A DNA stretch of 64,000 bases, from the NCBI RefSeq assembly GCF_030052815.1, contig NC_079496.1, positions 70,855,652 through 70,919,651 of the forward strand, written 5' to 3'. The stretch is from Hevea brasiliensis. Its lineage: Eukaryota > Streptophyta > Magnoliopsida > Malpighiales > Euphorbiaceae. The notes under the pieces were generated by a model. That model was not told the DNA's origin, did not search any database, and was given only the letters and a program-made list of their open reading frames with translations. How positions within the stretch are numbered: position 1 is the first letter of the stretch; each line of letters begins with the position of its first letter. The translations under genes were made by a program, and so were the position numbers. This document shows positions 21,145 to 33,456 of the stretch, piece after piece.

Positions 21145-21741
21145 ATTCATTCATGGCACTTCTATATATTGTCAACACAATTTCAACAAAGTAAATTGGG
21201 TAGAATACTCAAAAGTTCAAGGTACACAATACTCCATTAAAATTCAATATGTAAGTCAACCCAAATTCAATATACATACTCACCTAAATTTCACATACAC
21301 TTCCATAGCAATTACACACGTACTGCCCCCAATTCAATTTACACATAAAATCATGAGTCTACAAGCTGCCAACCATGGCAGTTTACTAAGGTCATTAATT
21401 CCCTTTTCAAACCCCAAAATTCAACACTAACATTAATATACACATATAAATTAACTTGTTAATCTTTCTAATCACTTCATTCAACATCAATTCCCACTAA
21501 TTTAGTGTGAGAATAACTCAAACCTCTTTCATCACCATGGCTGCCGAATTCATGGTGAACCAAAACTCAAGCATTTCCTCAAAATTTCTTAACCATTTGA
21601 CTTGTTTCAACCTTAGCACAACTTTTACTTAAGAAAATTTAAGAAACTAGCACTAACATTTTATGGAGCTTGATCAAACCTCAAGTATTCTTCTTCAAAA
21701 TACCATTAATCTCTTCCTTGTAGTGTGGGGAGCAAAATTAA
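21145..21741 (-). repeat. right LTR of C2, segment 2
   Basis: Continuation of the C2 right LTR after element A. The sequence ATTCATTCATGGCACTTCTATAT parallels 32628-32655 of F, where no insertion intervenes, which confirms continuity across A. It stops at ATTAA (21737-21741), the target copy of solo LTR F. The ORF at 21125-21430 is not a gene. Confidence 0.88.
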
Positions 21742-22205
21742 TGCCACACCCTACTCCTCCGTAAGATGTAACATGATCCCGTAGTACACCTAATAAATTA
21801 CCGTACTTCGCCTACCGGTAACCCATTAAATATACTACAAGGGATTTTAAATAAATTTTCATGAAATTTAAATCATCGATTAAAATTTGGTTTATAACCT
21901 CATCATAAAAGAAATATTTCATTGATTACAAGACTCAAAAATTAATATTTCAAAACTATTTAGGTAAATAAAATCTCAAATTTAAATTTACAATAATTTA
22001 TATTTAATTACATACCAAAATATTTTACAAGAGTTTTTATACAACTGCTCAAATAATTTACATACATATTATTACATGCATACATCAAAACCTATGTATA
22101 TGGGTATACCTATGATGTACCTGGAGCTGATCTGAATGTGTCTTCAAAGAAGCTTACTCAACTGCTTTATGCTTTTTTCACCTACGACAGCATACAAAGC
22201 TATCG

Positions 22206-22222
22206 CTGAGTGGTGAACTCAG
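22206..22222 (-). other. CTGAGT hairpin in F
   Basis: CTGAGT and ACTCAG pair around GGTGA; flanks GCTATCG and TAGTGCAC match C2. Confidence 0.55.
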
Positions 22223-22560
22223 TAGTGCACAACTATAATTTAAAACATAATACAATACACATTGACAAAATTATAACAATTAATTTGAAAGTCTCGAAAT
22301 TCAATAAAATTCCAAAAGTCAAAATCTTCGTTGCCAATAATATAAATCATTAGTTAAAATGACTTTGTGCAAGAAATTCAATTTATCAAATCACAACTGG
22401 ACATTTAAAGTAATTCCAGCAATCATGGAAATAAAGACTAATTCCAACAAAATCAATTATGCATAAATCCCATTTGAAATCTAAATTCTTTACTATTCAA
22501 AAACCATTCTTTATCTCACTAACTGTGCAAGACTAATTCGAAAGAACCATCTTCGGAGTG

Positions 22561-22629
22561 ATTCTAACTCCCTATGGTCGGGGAGGTCGAATCAAATTCT
22601 AACTCCCTATGGTCGGGGAGGTCGAATCA
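22561..22629. repeat. 35-bp tandem duplication in F
   Basis: ATTCTAACTCCCTATGGTCG begins at 22561 and again at 22596. Each unit contains CTCCC...GGGGAG, able to form a small stem. Confidence 0.9.
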
Positions 22630-22643
22630 TCGTGCACAGTACA

Positions 22644-24085
22644 TGTCACACCCTACCCTTCCATAAGATGTAACATGATCCGGTAATACATCTAATGAAT
22701 TACCGTACTTCGCCTACCGGTAACCCATTAAATATACTACAATAGATTTTAAAACAATTTTCTTACTTTTTGGAAGTGGTGAGTATTTTGGTAGGAATTA
22801 AAAACATTTAATTAAAGTTTCAAAACTAGTAAAAATTTTTGTCCATTTTTATTTTTCTGCAAATTGTAGAAAAATTTCGGCAGAGTGCCATTTGTATTTT
22901 GAGAAAACAGTTCTTCAAAAACCTGTAAAAACACTTCCAATAATTGTTTTCATAACTCCCAACACCAAAATAACTCAAGTCAACACAATTCAACCAATGT
23001 TGTCATCTCAAACACTTCATAAATTCTTTCACATTGCATATAGTACTTAATTTACAAATACAGATCTTAATTTATAAAAGAAAATTCAGAATAACAATAT
23101 TACAATTTACTGTACAACTGCTCAACTTTACATTAATGCATATGACATTACACTATTTACATCTAAACTACAAGGGCATAAATAAATACCCGTACAAAAA
23201 GATCAGTGAAGTCCCAACAATCAGTAGCTCACTCAACTGCTTTTTCTTGTCTCTATTTGCGACAGCAAAGAAAGCTATTGCTGAGTATAAAAATACTTAG
23301 TGGTGTACAATAAAATACAAAATGCGTAATATAAAATATTTATGAACAATTCATATTTCAAAAATCTCACAATCACATTTCACAATTTTTCAAATCACAT
23401 TTATAGCAAATCATAATTTTCAAAGCTTAATATAACACAAATTTGATTAAACAATTTAATAATCATAGTGTTGCCAATCAATAACACAACTTAGGCCATG
23501 ACACAAAATTTCCAAACATGCCGTGTTGTACACCACGACAAGGCAAACTCACCCCACTAATCGAAATCAATGAGGGAGGTGGCTAGCTAGCTAATGAGTA
23601 CTCATCCAAACTCACCTCAGGCTGGGAAGCCAGAGAGGGAGGAATATAATCATACTCACCCCATAAATGGAGGAGGAACATAGTGATATTGCCATGCCAA
23701 GTGTGAATAAAAAACAATTTAAATCAAGTTATTCAAACGTTTCACGCAAAACACAAATCAATTCCCAATTCAAATTTCCATTCATAAAATGGCAACACAA
23801 CATTTCTCGAAACCCATAATTAGTACAAATAATTCACAATGCATAGCTAAATAAGTTTTCAATTAGAAAATTATAAATTAAAGTTTATTGTGCACAAACC
23901 TGACGTGAGTTGCCTCTAGGCCTTGACTCAGTCTCTTAGACCTTCTGGGTCTTTTTCAGCTAAAACACGAAATTTATAGTGTCTCAGTATGTTTGCCTCA
24001 CAATGATTCCAATAATTAATCCCAATATGCTTAAACTTATATTCTTGACAATTTTCATGTTGAGGTTACTATTCATGGTACTATT
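22644..24085 (-). repeat. left (3') LTR of G, segment 1
   Basis: Starts TGTCACACCC. Contains CTGAGT-type hairpin 23281-23300, the CACCCCACTAATCG block near 23555 and the TGCACAAACCTG block near 23890. The ORF at 23034-23300 is not a gene. Confidence 0.88.
23281..23300 (-). other. CTGAGT-type hairpin in G
   Basis: CTGAGTAT and ATACTTAG arms around a short A-rich loop. The right arm has changed to CTTAG, still pairing through G-U. Confidence 0.5.
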
Positions 24086-26188
24086 TGAAGGAACGGAAGC
24101 GTGAAAAACACAAGTTTATACCATTGAATTCAAAAATTTTCACCTAGGGTCACATGCATTATGCAAGATTTATTTTTATCTATTTGATTTCAATGATAAA
24201 CAACATATTAAAACTCTTTTAATATATTTTTGGATCTGTATTTGCCATTTAAGATTTTAAAATTAATCAGATTAATTTTAAAACCCTAGATTAAATCAAG
24301 AACAAACACACTAACTACTTGATGCACTGCAGTGTATTTGCGCCTTTGAGATTCATCTTCAGGACACCAAATGTTGTCCCTCTAGCTTGTCCATACTAAG
24401 AACACCTACGGCAGCCCTTGAATAGCTTCTAAAGCTTTTTTCTATTAATTAGAAAATCAAGTTCTGCCTTTTAAGAGATTAGAGACGTAAACATGATACT
24501 AGAAATAATTTCTAGTGTTATTAATTCAAGAGATTGTTTCTCTAATCTCTTGTATTGATGAAAGAAGAAGAAGAAGAGGAGAGAATTGCACACCAAGGTC
24601 GCGGCACAAAGGAGTGGCTACTGCTTGTGTTTTATTTTTTTCTCATAACAACACTTATATAGCTAGATTAACACATTAAACCCTTGCCACATGTCACCCT
24701 TTTATTAGCTCTAGCTTTAAGTGACCTAATCACATTGTGCCAAGTATCAAACCTATATTTAATCTTAATTTTAATCATCTTACATGATTAAAAACATTTG
24801 GCAAGCTTATGTGTAATGCCATGTGTCACAATCGCATGGTGCCACGTGTCACACTGCGAAATGAACAAAATGCCCCTGTGTTTTAATTTTGAGTTCTTAA
24901 CCCAAAATAATTATTTCTCTTCTTCTAATTAATTTATATCAAATATAAATTAATTAATTAATCTCTATTAATTAATTTCTCATTAATTAAATTCATATTT
25001 AAACACTTTAAATATAAATTTAACTTATACTATACATCGAATAATCTAGATTTGGTTTCAAGTCATGCTAGGGAATTTGCAATCCAATTGCAAAACAAAC
25101 CTATTTAATTAATCAATTAAACTCTTTAATTAATTAATTAAATCATATTTAATTAGGTGATAACTTGTGTATGTGTGTGACTTACTAGGCTCATCACTAA
25201 TTGGCAATGAGATATGATATCAACTCTTAATACCATCAGAACTCTTTCTTACCATAAATGATTTCTCTAAATCATTTTATGCACCTCATAGACCATGGTT
25301 AATACCTAGCATAGCATGCCATGGACACCTAATTAGTAATAAGGTTTACCTTTAATGAACCTATAATCATATGTTACCATGCGCTAGAATCTCTTTGTTA
25401 CAAAATCCCAACTCAAGCTGGAGTCATGGTTTAAGTCAAACTCCATTTGCTATGAATATTATGTTCTCTTTTAATTCCAGTTCTTGATTAAAAAGATTTT
25501 CTCATCAGAAACTCTTTTCTGATTAAATCTATCTGTCCTGGCCAGGAACTTGAAACATCAAGAACAATTAAATGAACATAGGATTTTATCTCTATTTACT
25601 TAGAGGAACAGATTCCATCTTGATCAACTCCTACCTCCATATATAACTAGTAGGAGCCAACACATGCCCATATATCCATACACAGTACAAGTATGAAAGC
25701 AGTATTAAATTCAAACTATCTATATACAAGATAACTGTGCTATCTCAGGTTAAAGACTATATGCATTGATATGATTTATGACAATGCATTGACAAGAGTA
25801 AACTCCATGTCCTTGTCATAAGTGTTACTGGTTCGGCCTACTTATCATGTATAAGTGCCTATCATGTTTGTTATATGGCATGAGACTCACCATCCATCTT
25901 ATTTATATAAATAACTTGGAAACAAACATGAATACAATCTTTCTGGATAAGTCATGTCCTTATTGTGAAGTATCCTCAATTGTGAACCTATTTATGATAC
26001 TTTGTGCTAGAAATAATGTCACTCATATTCTTAACAACTTAAGAATAATATTTCTAACAAAATATCAATGGACCTTTTCTATTACACATAAATATATTAT
26101 GTAAACAAAAAAGTGGAAAAGCCTTTTATTAATAAAAATATGTACAAGATACATACTAAATGATATGCTCTAGGGCATACTACTAACA
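24086..26188 (-). mobile_element. Solo LTR of an unrelated, probably copia-type, retrotransposon
   Basis: A 2103-bp insertion with TG...CA ends: TGAAGGAACGG at 24086 and ACTAACA at 26188. On the minus strand it starts TGTTAGTAGTATGCCC. Flanked by CTATT (24081-24085 and 26189-26193). The G LTR reads on correctly across it. No PBS, polypurine tract or coding domain is seen, so I call it a solo LTR. The Ty1/copia assignment rests on the general look of the termini and is uncertain. AATAAA-type signals near 26130 suit a polyadenylation region on the minus strand. The ORF at 25847-26104 is not supported. Confidence 0.82.
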
Positions 26189-28208
26189 CTATTTAAGTCA
26201 AAAATATTGACTTTCTATGCTCAAAAGGCATGGGAAATCCAACTACACTCACATACCATATTTTGGTTACCAAACTTATTGGTTTTGGTCATTTTCTCAA
26301 AACTTAAGTCTTTTAGGCAAACTTTCAAATTTTCAGTTTTAGTCACCTATTTTGCACTGTTCCACTGGTCATGTTTTTGTTAGAATTTGGCTAAGTTTTC
26401 TTCATAGAAATTGTTCCTTATTGTCTTAACTTTATTTCCCTTTTTGAATCACTCCATTTGGAGTTTTGTAGATCAAGTTATAGCCATTTGAACATGGCTG
26501 GCCGGATTGGTCTAACCCAGATTTTCTGGGCACCAAAACTAATTCTGGCAGTTTTAGTTCACTAACTTTGGGTGGCCAAATGACTTGGTTAAGGGCATAA
26601 TTTGGGTTTGTGTTCCCCATGAAAGTTGTATGTCTATATCTCAAATTTCTACTCGTAAAATTTCAGGCCATTTGGACTTGCCTAGCCCAAGTTATGGCCA
26701 AATGAACTAATTGGTTATTTTTGTATAGGGCAGAACACCCATTTTCGGATTTGGCCAATTTGTTCACTATGCTATGGTCACTTTTTGGGTATGATTCATA
26801 AATTAAAAATGTGCCATTTTGTGTCTAGTTTTATTCCCAATTGGCCTCACACCAATTAGGTTGGTAAATTTTCAGTTTTGGTCCCTAAAATGGACCTTGG
26901 TCATGCTGCCTGCAGAATGACCATATCCAATCCAAATTTCAATTTGGTTCGAACACTTCCAACACACCACAATTGGTCATATATGACTATTTTTTAGCTC
27001 AAACAAGGTCAAACACACCATTTGACCAATTCTCAAAATTTTGTCTCCCAAACCCTAGGTGCCAAAAACCTAACTCACTTGATTTGTTACATTTAATTGA
27101 TTCCAAGCATACCAACACCATTTCTCAACTCATTCAAGCTTACATGCACTTTTAATTCATTCAAAACACATCATATTCTCATACAACTATGACTGGCTAA
27201 AATTCACATATAGTCCTCCAAAGTTGTTTTCATTTCATTTTAAGTATATTTCTAGGTTTGTTCAACTATAAACACAATTAATTCAACTAGAACTTCAAGT
27301 TTAGATTACTAACCTTTATGCAGAATTTTTTCCTCTTCAAATTTCTTCCTTTCTTCTTTCTTTCTCCTTGAACCTTCTTTTCTAGTTGCCCAAACAAAGT
27401 TTAGTTATGGTAAATGAAGTTTCTATGGTGAGATTTTGTTGTTTTCAAGCTCAAAAGTGAGCTTCCATGGAGTTTTGGGAGAGAGCTTGGGAGAGAGAGA
27501 TGGGGCAGCCTAGATGGGAGAAGAAGACCAAAATAGTTTTTTTTTTTTGTTATTTTATGTGTATTTATCATAAATTGACTTGGTCAAATTAATTCATTAA
27601 TTTAATAATTATTTATGAGGTCATCCATGATGTCATGGTAGGTGATGTCATAAACTTTTTCTTTTTTTTTTCTTTCTTTTTCTTTTGTATTTATTTTTCC
27701 ATTAGTTCTTTAATTTAATTCCCGATTCCAAAATTTTCTTTTCTTCGATTTTATTTGACAGTCAGGTCAGGAGTCAGCTCTAGGGATCAAATGACCAAAT
27801 TGCCCCTCGCCGGTTCGACCCGGTTTGCAAATAATTCAATATTTCTTCCGGATCCCTGATCTAATTATTTGACCTACTTAATAATTCTTTTTTGTGATTT
27901 TCTCTTTTCCACTGTGTTTGCCATAGTCCTAAGGATCGCGGCGTCACATTTTACTGTTCGAAATTTGAGTTTAAATCGACCTCGCAATCCTTCCCGAGAA
28001 GGTCACCCATCACTGTGACTCCCGGCTCATTTAACCTCTTATGTTCTGTTTTTCTTCTTTATACTTAACTAATTGACAATTACTAATTATTTGTGTTTAG
28101 GGCTTATCTAGTTGTCTTAGACGTGATTCTAATCCCCTTAATTATCCGGACCGACATCGGTCACCGGAATAGTGAAATATACCAGGCTATGCCAATAGGG
28201 GTGTTAAA
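26189..28208 (-). repeat. left LTR of G, segment 2
   Basis: Continues G's LTR to GGGGTGTTAAA (28208), a mutated form of GTGTTACA. Includes modules with GTTATAGCC/GTTATGGCC near 26480 and 26690 and the 5S-like block. ORFs 26432-27155 are not genes. Confidence 0.88.
27988..28036 (-). promoter_or_regulatory. 5S-like block in G LTR
   Basis: Minus strand: GGTTAAATGAGC, spacer with GGGAGTC, GTGATGGGTGACCTTCTC, GGGAAGGAT. It is 172 nt inside the LTR 5' end. Confidence 0.55.
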
Positions 28209-29276
28209 ATTCTCCCCCCCTTAAAATAAATTTCGTCCTCGAAATTGTGTCCACTATCTGTCCTCAAATAGTCATACGTGTTATTTTCTCATGTTTTTCT
28301 CACATTTCTACGTAGCTTCATAATCGGAATAATGGTCCATAGCACTTTAACCAACGCTATTGACTCATCGATTGCTTACCTCATATGCCCAGTTTCTTAT
28401 GAACTTCTGTCATAAGTTAGATTCAAATTCATTTCAATTTTAGAGGTAAGCAAATCTGTGTGCTAATGGATCTACTTTTTCTAAGACCTCGTATGATCCT
28501 ATGGGTGAGAACTTAATTTTACTCCTTTCTTATCAAATCTCTTAATCATTTGATGTAACCTTCAATTTAGTTTAGAATATTTTAGTCTTTTCTTGCTGTT
28601 GTTTTACCAATTATATTCCTTTGTAGTCTTCTATTTTTTTCTATCAATATTCTATAGCTTATTTTGCACTAATGTGTAGTCATCACTTTCTTTTGTACTA
28701 AACTATAACCTTTCAATATTCTAACTTTAGAGTTTTAAATCCCAGGTTAGGATTTTCAAACTCATTTCCAATAAGAAAACTTTATCTCATAACTATATCA
28801 AAACAGATGCCGTTTGCAATTATTCTTATCCTTGTGTACTATTAGGTAGTACGTAGCTCTACACAATAAATCCCAAGTCAATACCGTAATCTGCAGCTTA
28901 CAGCACAAATATAAAGAATATTGCATAGTTACTACGATACATCCCAATAGATCAAACTTTCCTATATCTTATTTATTTCAAATCCACTAATATCTTAAAC
29001 TTATTTTGATTATGGTACCCACTGACGTCTATCAGCAGTAATACCCTTACCCGCATCTAAGATAGCTATATTACTATAACTTACTTTTAGGTCCTCTTGC
29101 TTTACATTAAATAGGCTAACTACTTAGCTTTACAAATTATTATATGCTAGCAAATACTTTTTGCTGACAACTCTTCAAAACGAATTTTAATCACACTTAT
29201 TATCGTAGTTTTTATCCTAAAGGACTAGTCACTAATATATCAAAATTTATTCTCTTTTTTTTTTTTTTACACATAT
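28209..29276 (-). pseudogene. decayed pol 3' end of G
   Basis: The polypurine tract complement (TTCTCCCCCCC, about 28210) and ATTTCGTCCTCGAAATT match the stretch just after the polypurine tract in B (35925-35950). Further right, CATAGCACTTTAACCAACG (about 28338) and GACCTCGTATGATCCTATGG (about 28485) correspond to the chromodomain and the GPYEVI region of the integrase C-terminus on the minus strand. Nothing translates for more than a few codons, and similarity fades beyond about 28800. A T-run (29249-29268) precedes the Cassandra sequence. Confidence 0.6.
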
Positions 29277-29357
29277 TGTAACGGTCGGGCTCCAACCACT
29301 AGAGGAATTATTCGCTTTAGCCATAAACCTCACGGTTTTGTCCCATAGGTGGAATAG

Positions 29358-29414
29358 AGAACTTCCCAGGAGGTTACCCATCCTAGGATTTCTCTCAAGC
29401 GAGCACACTTAACC
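29358..29414 (-). other. 5S-derived segment, Cassandra minus copy, outer LTR
   Basis: Minus strand: GGTTAAGTGTGCTCGCTTGA, then CTAGGATGGGTAACCTCCTG and GGAAGTTC. Spacing between boxes equals that of genuine 5S rRNA. Confidence 0.85.
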
Positions 29415-29717
29415 ACAGGTTCTTGAACTCTCGTGCCATTCCACCAAAAGGCGCCACTAGTGATTAGTTCCCCTATTTTATATATCATTACTTTTTGAAC
29501 CCAAGACCATCTCCGTGCTTTGCCAATGTGGGATCTGCCTAAGGGACCTTTCTCCTCCCCTTTCGGGACTTAGCGTCCTTGCTGAGGTTTGCCCCACCAT
29601 CGCCTAAGAGGACACGCGAGCAGCTCTGATACCAATTGTAACAGTCGAGCTTAAACCACTAGAGGAATTGTCCGCTTTAGCCATAAGCTTCATGGTTTTG
29701 TCCCATTGATGGAATGG

Positions 29718-29774
29718 AGAACTTCTCAGGAGGTCACCCATCCTAGGATTTCTCTCAAGCGAGCATGCTTAACC
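29718..29774 (-). other. 5S-derived segment, Cassandra minus copy, inner LTR
   Basis: Minus strand: GGTTAAGCATGCTCGCTTGA, then CTAGGATGGGTGACCTCCTG and AGAAGTTC. The C box matches 5S closely. Confidence 0.87.
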
Positions 29775-30011
29775 CTGGAGTTCTTCTAACTCTCCAGGCT
29801 ATTCCACCAAAAGGCGCCTCTAGTGATTAGTTCTCCCATTTTATATATCATTACTTTTTGAACCTAAGACCATCTCCGTGCTTTGCCGATGTGGGATTTG
29901 CCAAAGCACGGAGATGGTCTTGGGTTCAAAAAGTAATGATATATAAAATGGGGGAACTAATCACTAGAGGCGCCTTTTGGTGGAATGGTCTGGAGAGTTG
30001 GAAGAACTCCA

Positions 30012-30070
30012 AGGTTAAGCGTGCTCGCTTGAGATAAATCCTAGGATGGGTGACCTCCTGAGAAGTTCTC
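30012..30070 (+). other. 5S-derived segment, Cassandra plus copy, inner LTR
   Basis: GGTTAAGCGTGCTCGCTTGA, then CTAGGATGGGTGACCTCCTG and AGAAGTTC: the most complete A and C boxes in the window. Confidence 0.88.
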
Positions 30071-30375
30071 CATTCCACCAATGGGAAAAAACCATGAGGC
30101 TTACGGCTAAAGCGGACAATTCCTCTAGTGGTTGAAGCCCGACTGTTACAATTGGTATCAGAGCTGCTCGCGTGTCCTCTTAGGCGATGGTGGGGCAAAC
30201 CTCAGCAAGGACGCTAAGTCTCGAAAGGGGAGGAGAAAGGTCCCTTAGGCAGATCCCACATTGGCAAAGCACGGAGATGGTCTTGGGTTCAAAAAGTAAT
30301 GATATATAAAATAGGGGAGCTAATCACTAGAGGAGCCTTTTGGTAGAATGGCCTGGAGAGTTCGAAAAACTCCAG

Positions 30376-30433
30376 GGTTAAGCGTGCTCGCTTGAGAGAA
30401 ATCCTAGGATGGGTGACCTCTCGGAAAGTTCTC
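30376..30433 (+). other. 5S-derived segment, Cassandra plus copy, outer LTR
   Basis: GGTTAAGCGTGCTCGCTTGA with CTAGGATGGGTGACCTCTCG; the C box is slightly altered at its end. Confidence 0.85.
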
Positions 30434-30518
30434 CATTCCACCTATGGGACAAAACCGTGAGGCTTATGGCTAAAGCGGACAATTCCTCTAGTGATTGGAG
30501 CCCGACCGTTACAGTACA

Positions 30519-32808
30519 CATCACAATAATGAAACTTCCGAAAGGGCCATAACAAATAAAAACTTAGATCTAACCTCTAATCAGAGGAGAATCTAAGCCT
30601 GTGCACGTACCATGGTAATCGAAACAAAGCTAACTCCATTGTCTCCTTAACATATGAGAGAGACGGGTAATAACCTAGTCAAACATCTATAATGAGATAC
30701 AAAACAATATCATAAATCTCTTTGTCATTTTTTTGAGCATAAATCACAACACAATTCGATTCAAAGTCAATTCCAATATCCAATAATTTTTATGCTCATC
30801 ACAATTCAAAACATAAATTTGTATTTTTCCATGCAAATTGCCCATCACAATTAAAAACATATTCCATCATAAATTTTCAAATCATAATTTATTCAATCTA
30901 CAATAATGCTTAATACTTGTTGAAATACCATTTCACAAGGCTAAATTCATACATACTATAACCATTTAAATAATCATTGAATTAAATCCAATACTTGATA
31001 AACATAATACATAAAGAAAATAACGTTATTTAATCATATGAAATATTCAGAACAAAATCATTTAAAAACAAGTTGTACACAAACCTCTGATGAGTCGCCT
31101 CTTGGCCTTAACTCGGTGGGTCTTTTTCCTTCCCAGTGTCCCTTCTAACTGAAACACACAATTTAAAGTTTTTCAGTACTCATTTAAATTGTTTCTAGTA
31201 ATAAGGTTCAATAATTAAATTTTATTGATACTATTCCTTTCATTAGTCAGCCAATAATGTTGACCTTCAATGCGCACTAGGTGAATTAGTTTTAATGTCA
31301 CTAATATGTTCCATTTCACATTCCTCACATGTTGACATGTGTTGCCAATTTCATTTCAAAGTTTATTGCATTTTATTGTAATTATTCAGATTTCATGGCC
31401 AATGTTTACTATATATTAGACAAAACTACAATGTAAATTTAATAGATTTCTCTTCATTAAATTGTTTCTCATTGTGTCTTCTTTAACTTCCTTTTTGAAT
31501 CATGTCATTTGGATTTGTATAACTCAAGTTATGGTCAATTGACCATAATTAGGTCAATTCTGAATTTTGGTTCCCTTACTAGGCAGTTTTAGTATTACAC
31601 TTTGCCAATTTTATTTGAGTAGGTTGCTGCCATATTTAGGTCTATTACTCTTCATAAGATATGTTACCCTATGTCTCATGGTCACTAAAAATTTCTTTTT
31701 GTAATTTTTCAAGTCTTGTAGAGTTACTTATGGTCAAGTTATTAGACTGGACTCAATGGTCTTGTAGTGACAGGATGTTCAACTAGGGCAGTAGATTTGA
31801 CCCAATATTTGAGCTTCTTACATTCATAAGATGAGGGAGAGGTCTCAAACAAAGTTGAAGGTCTATTTCTTAGCTTTCCAGAATGGTATGGCTCATTTTG
31901 TTTGAAGACTTCTAGTGGGAGTTATGCTTAAAACACTTTGCTGGAGTTAATGGTCATTTGAACCATTTCCAGATTTGGTATGCCAAATTAATCAAGTTAA
32001 TTGACTTGGTTCCCTAAGTTTTTAGGTTTCCGTCAAAATACCATTATTGTAGGCCTATGTCTTAGTAAAAATTTAGCACAAGTTTTAGGGCATTTGGAGT
32101 CATATGGACCAAGTTATGGTTATTTTACTATTGCTGGTCAAGTTGCACTTATATTGCAAAGTTTAAGTCATTTTTAGGTCAAAGTCAATTCAACAAGTTT
32201 TTGTAACCCAACTTGTGCAAGCGTTTTGACTTGGTTCTGGTCATTTCTGGGCTTTGATGTATTCATAAGAGTTGTAGCTCTATGTCTAAGCTTTCCATGG
32301 TATAACTTTCAGGTCATTTGGACCTGTTTTGAGTGAGTTATGGCCAAAATACTAACCACTGTTCATATAGTCAAAATTCTGGGTTTTCATGTCTTGCAAT
32401 TCCGGATTTGGTCATTCTTTTAGGTCACTTCTAGGCAGAATTTGGACAATACTTCTACATGAAAGTTGGCCTATTTTATATCTAGTTTCACCTCTAATTG
32501 GCCTCATACCAATTGGAGTCACAACTTTACACTTATAACCTAATTTATACACTGCCAACAATCACAACCTGCATAAGAGAATTTACACTCCCAATTTGGC
32601 AATCCTCCTCCTCCCAATACTTCAATATTCATTCTTGGCACTTCTATATTTATTTAACACAATTCTAGAAAAGTAAATTGGGTAGAATACTCAAGTAATA
32701 TAGGCTCCCATGGCTGCCTAAAATTGGACAGTCCAATAACTCAACAATTCTTCAAATTTCTTCACCCAAAATACTCCCCATAACCTCAACAAAAACTTTA
32801 ATAAAGCA
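30519..32808 (-). repeat. solo LTR F, segment 2
   Basis: Resumes F after G. It holds the CACAAACCTCTGATGAGTCG block near 31080 and several modules with GTTATGG (about 31530, 31730, 32113, 32338), and stops at the AAGCA target of B (32804-32808). No ORF of interest. Confidence 0.87.
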
Positions 32809-33438
32809 TGTGACACCTCCTTACCCGTCTACAGTATAGCCGAGCAAGCTATGCCACACGGTGTACCGGCACACTCTATTTTACCTTAATTAATTTTTTT
32901 CAAGGTTTTGAATATAGTTTGTGAAATATAGTTCATTTATTGAAATTATAATTCATTTGAGGTTCCGAAAATTTTATAGAAAATCCGGCAGAGTACCGGC
33001 TAAAAATGGAGAAAACAGTTCTTCGGAACCTGTTAAAAACACTTCCAAAATTTGTATTCAATCATCTCAAACTCCAATATCCAAAATCTCAACAATATTT
33101 CTCAATTTCAGTTCTCAATAAACTTTTCATTTCTCAAACATCCATTTCTCATAGTACTCATATACAAGCAATAAATAAATGCTCAAATTTTGCATTCATA
33201 GTCATAACTTTCATTATTTACATGAACATCAGAATATATTACATAAGTTCAAATACATATGAGAAAGTAAAAATTTGCTACAAAATATCAAAATGACACC
33301 TAGTGTCCTACCAATGCACTGCAGAAGTTGAGGTGACAAGGACAGCATGCGAGCTGCGCAGAATGGACTCACGCAGTCTGTGGTCTACTGGGATCACGAT
33401 CGGGATCTCCAGTACCTACGCGTGGCAAAAGCAACGCG

Positions 33439-33456
33439 CTAAGCAATAATGCTTAG
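33439..33456 (-). other. CTAAGC hairpin in B 3' LTR
   Basis: CTAAGCA and TGCTTAG arms around ATAA, flanked by GCAACGCG and TGGTG. Confidence 0.65.

Larger units (their letters stand above)
21742..22643 (-). repeat. solo LTR F, segment 1
   Basis: From the LTR start to the GTACA target site of G. Includes the CTGAGT hairpin (22206-22222) and a 35-bp direct duplication (22561 and 22596). Confidence 0.88.
29277..29893 (-). mobile_element. Cassandra TRIM element, minus copy
   Basis: LTR (29277 to about 29546), short internal region with a purine tract complement (29547-29563) and PBS complement GCTCTGATACCA (29623-29634), then LTR (29637 to about 29893). There is no ORF. 5S-rRNA-derived sequence in each LTR defines Cassandra, a non-autonomous terminal-repeat retrotransposon in miniature. 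Exact LTR 5' ends are not certain. Confidence 0.88.
22644..30513 (-). mobile_element. Element G: eroded gypsy element ending in Cassandra sequence
   Basis: Flanked by GTACA (22639-22643 and 30514-30518). The left LTR (22644-28208, split by a solo LTR) is C-type and minus-oriented. It is followed by a degraded polypurine tract, a decayed pol 3' end (28240-29260) and the inverted Cassandra pair. The right boundary is the Cassandra terminus GTTACA, not a C-type LTR. Probably the right LTR and most internal sequence were deleted, with GTTACA, common to both LTR ends, as the join. Confidence 0.75.
29894..30513 (+). mobile_element. Cassandra TRIM element, plus copy (inverted partner)
   Basis: LTR (about 29898-30150), PBS TGGTATCAGAGC (30153-30164), internal region with purine tract AAAGGGGAGGAGAAAGG (about 30217-30233), then LTR (about 30249-30513). 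It is a head-to-head mirror of the minus copy. Outer LTRs end CGGTCGGGCTCC-like and inner ones CAGTCG-like on both sides, so the whole element was duplicated in inverted orientation. The antisense ORF at 29926-30198 is spurious. Confidence 0.88.

Noticed and set aside
25847..26104. 85-codon ORF inside the 2.1-kb solo LTR
   Set aside because: No recognisable domain, and it sits in non-coding LTR sequence.
29926..30198. 90-codon minus-strand ORF
   Set aside because: It is antisense through the Cassandra LTR and 5S-derived segment; no protein similarity is apparent.
29358..30433. Genuine 5S rRNA genes
   Set aside because: Only the promoter-like middle and 3' part of 5S is present, embedded in LTRs with PBS between them, so it is Cassandra.
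29268..30521. TACACAT on both sides of the Cassandra pair as a 7-bp target duplication
   Set aside because: The copies do not abut the LTR ends, and the right copy overlaps the GTACA that pairs with the left end of G.
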